A DNA stretch of 64,000 nt from the NCBI GenBank assembly GCA_964343805.1, contig CAYFLR010000019.1, positions 1 through 64,000 on the forward strand, written 5' to 3'. The translations under genes were made by a program, and so were the position numbers. Source of the stretch: CAYFLR01 sp964343805 (GTDB taxonomy: Bacteria; Bdellovibrionota_B; Oligoflexia; CAYFLR01). Below, in pieces: positions 62,236-64,000 of this stretch. The notes under the pieces are model-generated. The model saw only the letters and a program-made list of their open reading frames with translations, was not told where the DNA came from and ran no database searches. Within the stretch, counting starts at the first letter, position 1, and the number at the start of each line of letters is the position of its first letter.

Positions 62236-64000
62236 ATGTGCGGTATCATGGGATACATTGGAAGTGATAAAGCCGAAGAAGTTATATTAGAAGGACTTAA
62301 AACACTTGAATATCGTGGTTACGATTCTGCTGGAATCGCTGTTTTATCCAATAACGAGATCAGCATCGTCAAAACTGAGGGCAAAATACGGCGTCTTGCT
62401 CAAAAGATTAATGATCACCATTTTGAGAATTGTCATACCGGTATTGGTCACACTAGGTGGGCAACGCATGGAAAACCCAATGAAACCAATGCTCACCCTC
62501 ACCAATCTGGAAATTTCGTTGTTATTCATAACGGTATAATTGAAAACTATCTGACGCTTAAAGAAGAACTTATAGCGAAGGGTGTAACCTTTACCACCGA
62601 GACTGATACTGAAGTCATTGCCCACTTAATTAATCACCTTAGTCCTGAATTCAATAGCATTGTTGAGATACTTTGCGAACTAACCAGGCGCTTAGAAGGA
62701 TCTTACGCACTGGGTGTGCTAAATAAAGACAAACCTGATCACCTTTATGGCATACGAAATGGCTCCCCTTTAATTATTGGGGAATCTTCTGAACACATGT
62801 TATTTGCTTCCGACATACCCGCTCTAATTAGCTATACCAACAAGTTGTATTTCCTAGATGATATGGATATATTTTCCATATCACTAAATTCGGTTAAATT
62901 TTATAACAAAGAAGGTGAATCAATCACCAAAACACCATCTACCGTGCAATGGACCCCTTCCATGGTTGACAAGAGTGGTTATAAACACTATATGCTCAAG
63001 GAAATATTTGAACAGTCTTCCTCAGCGGCCAACACAATAAATACCCGTATTCACAAAGATGATTTGAGCATTAACCTTGATGAAGATGGATTTCACACCG
63101 ATTTTACCAAAATTAATCGAATACATATAATAGCCTGTGGAACCAGTTATCATGCCGGTTTAGTTGGAAAATATATCATTGAAAACGATTGTCAAATACC
63201 CGTAGAAATTGATCTTGCCAGTGAATTTCGCTATCGTAATCCTGTTCTTGATAAATCCACACTAGTGATTCCTATATCTCAATCAGGTGAGACTGCAGAT
63301 ACACTTGCATCACTTAAGATTTGCAACGAAAAAAATATTCCATCCATCGCCATTTGTAACGTGCTCCAGAGCTCTATACCGAGAGAATGTAACGACACTC
63401 TTTACACCTTAGCCGGTCCTGAAATAGGAGTGGCTTCAACAAAAGCATTCACCACTCAAATTATCGCTTTAAATTTACTTTCTTTAGCAATTGCTCAAAA
63501 AAATAATCTCATAAGCGAAGAAGATCGAAAAGAAAAGATTACCCACTTACTGAAACTCCCTCAACTTATCGAAAAAACTTTGGGCCTAAATGAGCAAATT
63601 ACCGATCTAGCCACTCACTATTATCAGAAATTTAATTGTATCTATATAGGCAGAGGCATTCAATATCCCATAGCGCTCGAAGGAGCCCTTAAATTAAAAG
63701 AAATTAGCTACATCCATGCTGAAGGCTATGCAGCTGGAGAAATGAAACATGGCCCCATAGCGCTCATTGATGAGGACCTCCCCACTTTCGCGGTCTGTTT
63801 GAAAGATAATTCCTATCTAAAGATGGTTGCCAATATCGAAGAGATTAGATCACGAAAAGGAGAAATTATAATCGTAGCCACTGAAGGGGATGAACAAATA
63901 AAACATTATTCAGATAATATACTATATATACCTGAATGCGCTTGGGAAGTATCTCCCATTTTAGCTTCCATACCTCTTCAATTATTGGCGTACCACATCG
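62236..64000 (+). CDS. glmS: Glucosamine-6-phosphate synthase GlmS (partial, runs off the end)
   Basis: Makes GlcN-6-P from fructose-6-P and glutamine, feeding cell-wall synthesis. The glutaminase part starts with Cys2 (MCGIMGYIG) and has LEYRGYDSAGIAV and GHTRWATHGKPNETNAHPH. Two SIS domains follow, with IACGTSYHAG, SQSGETADTLA and EGALKLKEISYIHAEGYAAGEMKHGPIAL. About 588 residues are in the window, so roughly the last 20 are missing. AGGAG precedes the ATG. It lies 26 bases after the GlmU-like gene. Confidence 0.96.
   Translation, partial: MCGIMGYIGSDKAEEVILEGLKTLEYRGYDSAGIAVLSNNEISIVKTEGKIRRLAQKINDHHFENCHTGIGHTRWATHGKPNETNAHPHQSGNFVVIHNGIIENYLTLKEELIAKGVTFTTETDTEVIAHLINHLSPEFNSIVEILCELTRRLEGSYALGVLNKDKPDHLYGIRNGSPLIIGESSEHMLFASDIPALISYTNKLYFLDDMDIFSISLNSVKFYNKEGESITKTPSTVQWTPSMVDKSGYKHYMLKEIFEQSSSAANTINTRIHKDDLSINLDEDGFHTDFTKINRIHIIACGTSYHAGLVGKYIIENDCQIPVEIDLASEFRYRNPVLDKSTLVIPISQSGETADTLASLKICNEKNIPSIAICNVLQSSIPRECNDTLYTLAGPEIGVASTKAFTTQIIALNLLSLAIAQKNNLISEEDRKEKITHLLKLPQLIEKTLGLNEQITDLATHYYQKFNCIYIGRGIQYPIALEGALKLKEISYIHAEGYAAGEMKHGPIALIDEDLPTFAVCLKDNSYLKMVANIEEIRSRKGEIIIVATEGDEQIKHYSDNILYIPECAWEVSPILASIPLQLLAYHI

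Overview
This is a 64 kb stretch of a Gram-negative, flagellated bacterial chromosome that is rich in A+T. It carries three runs of N (18587-18596, 32067-32076, 46438-46515), so it is a scaffold, probably a draft or metagenome-derived genome. The outer-membrane biology (LpxH-like lipid A enzyme, many lipoproteins, beta-barrel proteins), a paired b/b' ATP synthase stalk, RNase Y beside ZapA, RicT-HolB-Tmk, a sigma-54-type flagellar activator and a MotE-like flagellar gene together suggest a deltaproteobacteria-like lineage in the broad sense (Bdellovibrionota, SAR324 or a relative). The sequence alone does not allow a firmer placement.

Layout. 1-2.3 kb: rny and zapA (minus). 2.5-8.5 kb: ATP synthase operon b', b, delta, alpha, gamma, beta, epsilon; the a and c subunit genes are not here. 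8.5-10.5 kb: glycosyltransferase and SDR-like protein. 10.5-13.7 kb: tmk-holB-ricT-tatD operon (minus). 13.8-17.9 kb: LpxH-like hydrolase and a three-gene envelope cluster. 18-22.6 kb: lon, grpE, hemW-like (minus). 22.8-30 kb: Fis-like protein, mutS, a lipoprotein, UbiB-family kinase, GT2. 30-34 kb: a broken surface protein with a C-terminal sorting-like tail, an L,D-transpeptidase-like lipoprotein, an unknown membrane protein and an unusual intergenic repeat array. 34-49 kb: one long flagellar operon on the minus strand, running from an AMIN-like protein and a sigma-54 activator through flgBC, fliEFGHIJ, motE-like, fliK, flgD and flgE. 49-53.8 kb: lipoprotein and trypsin-like lipoprotein pair, rpoH, small outer-membrane protein. 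53.8-60 kb: UvrD/PcrA helicase, then a plus-strand operon of dnaJ-like, DUF1844, lipid kinase, amgK and murU. 60-64 kb: LysM lipoprotein, a GlmU-like uridylyltransferase without a full acetyltransferase domain, and glmS running off the end.

Most of the window is housekeeping. The most unusual signals are: (1) three copies of a 45-bp compound palindrome at an exact 62-bp period (33186-33354) just upstream of the L,D-transpeptidase-like gene; (2) an RNase Y whose HD catalytic motif reads HS and whose later metal-ligand aspartate is lysine, so it looks catalytically dead; (3) a long, nested inverted repeat just after flgE; (4) a frameshift at an A6 tract in ricT and another in the surface protein; and (5) cell-wall precursor genes in which AmgK-MurU salvage sits near a shortened GlmU. 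Neighbouring convergent genes repeatedly share or overlap their stop codons.
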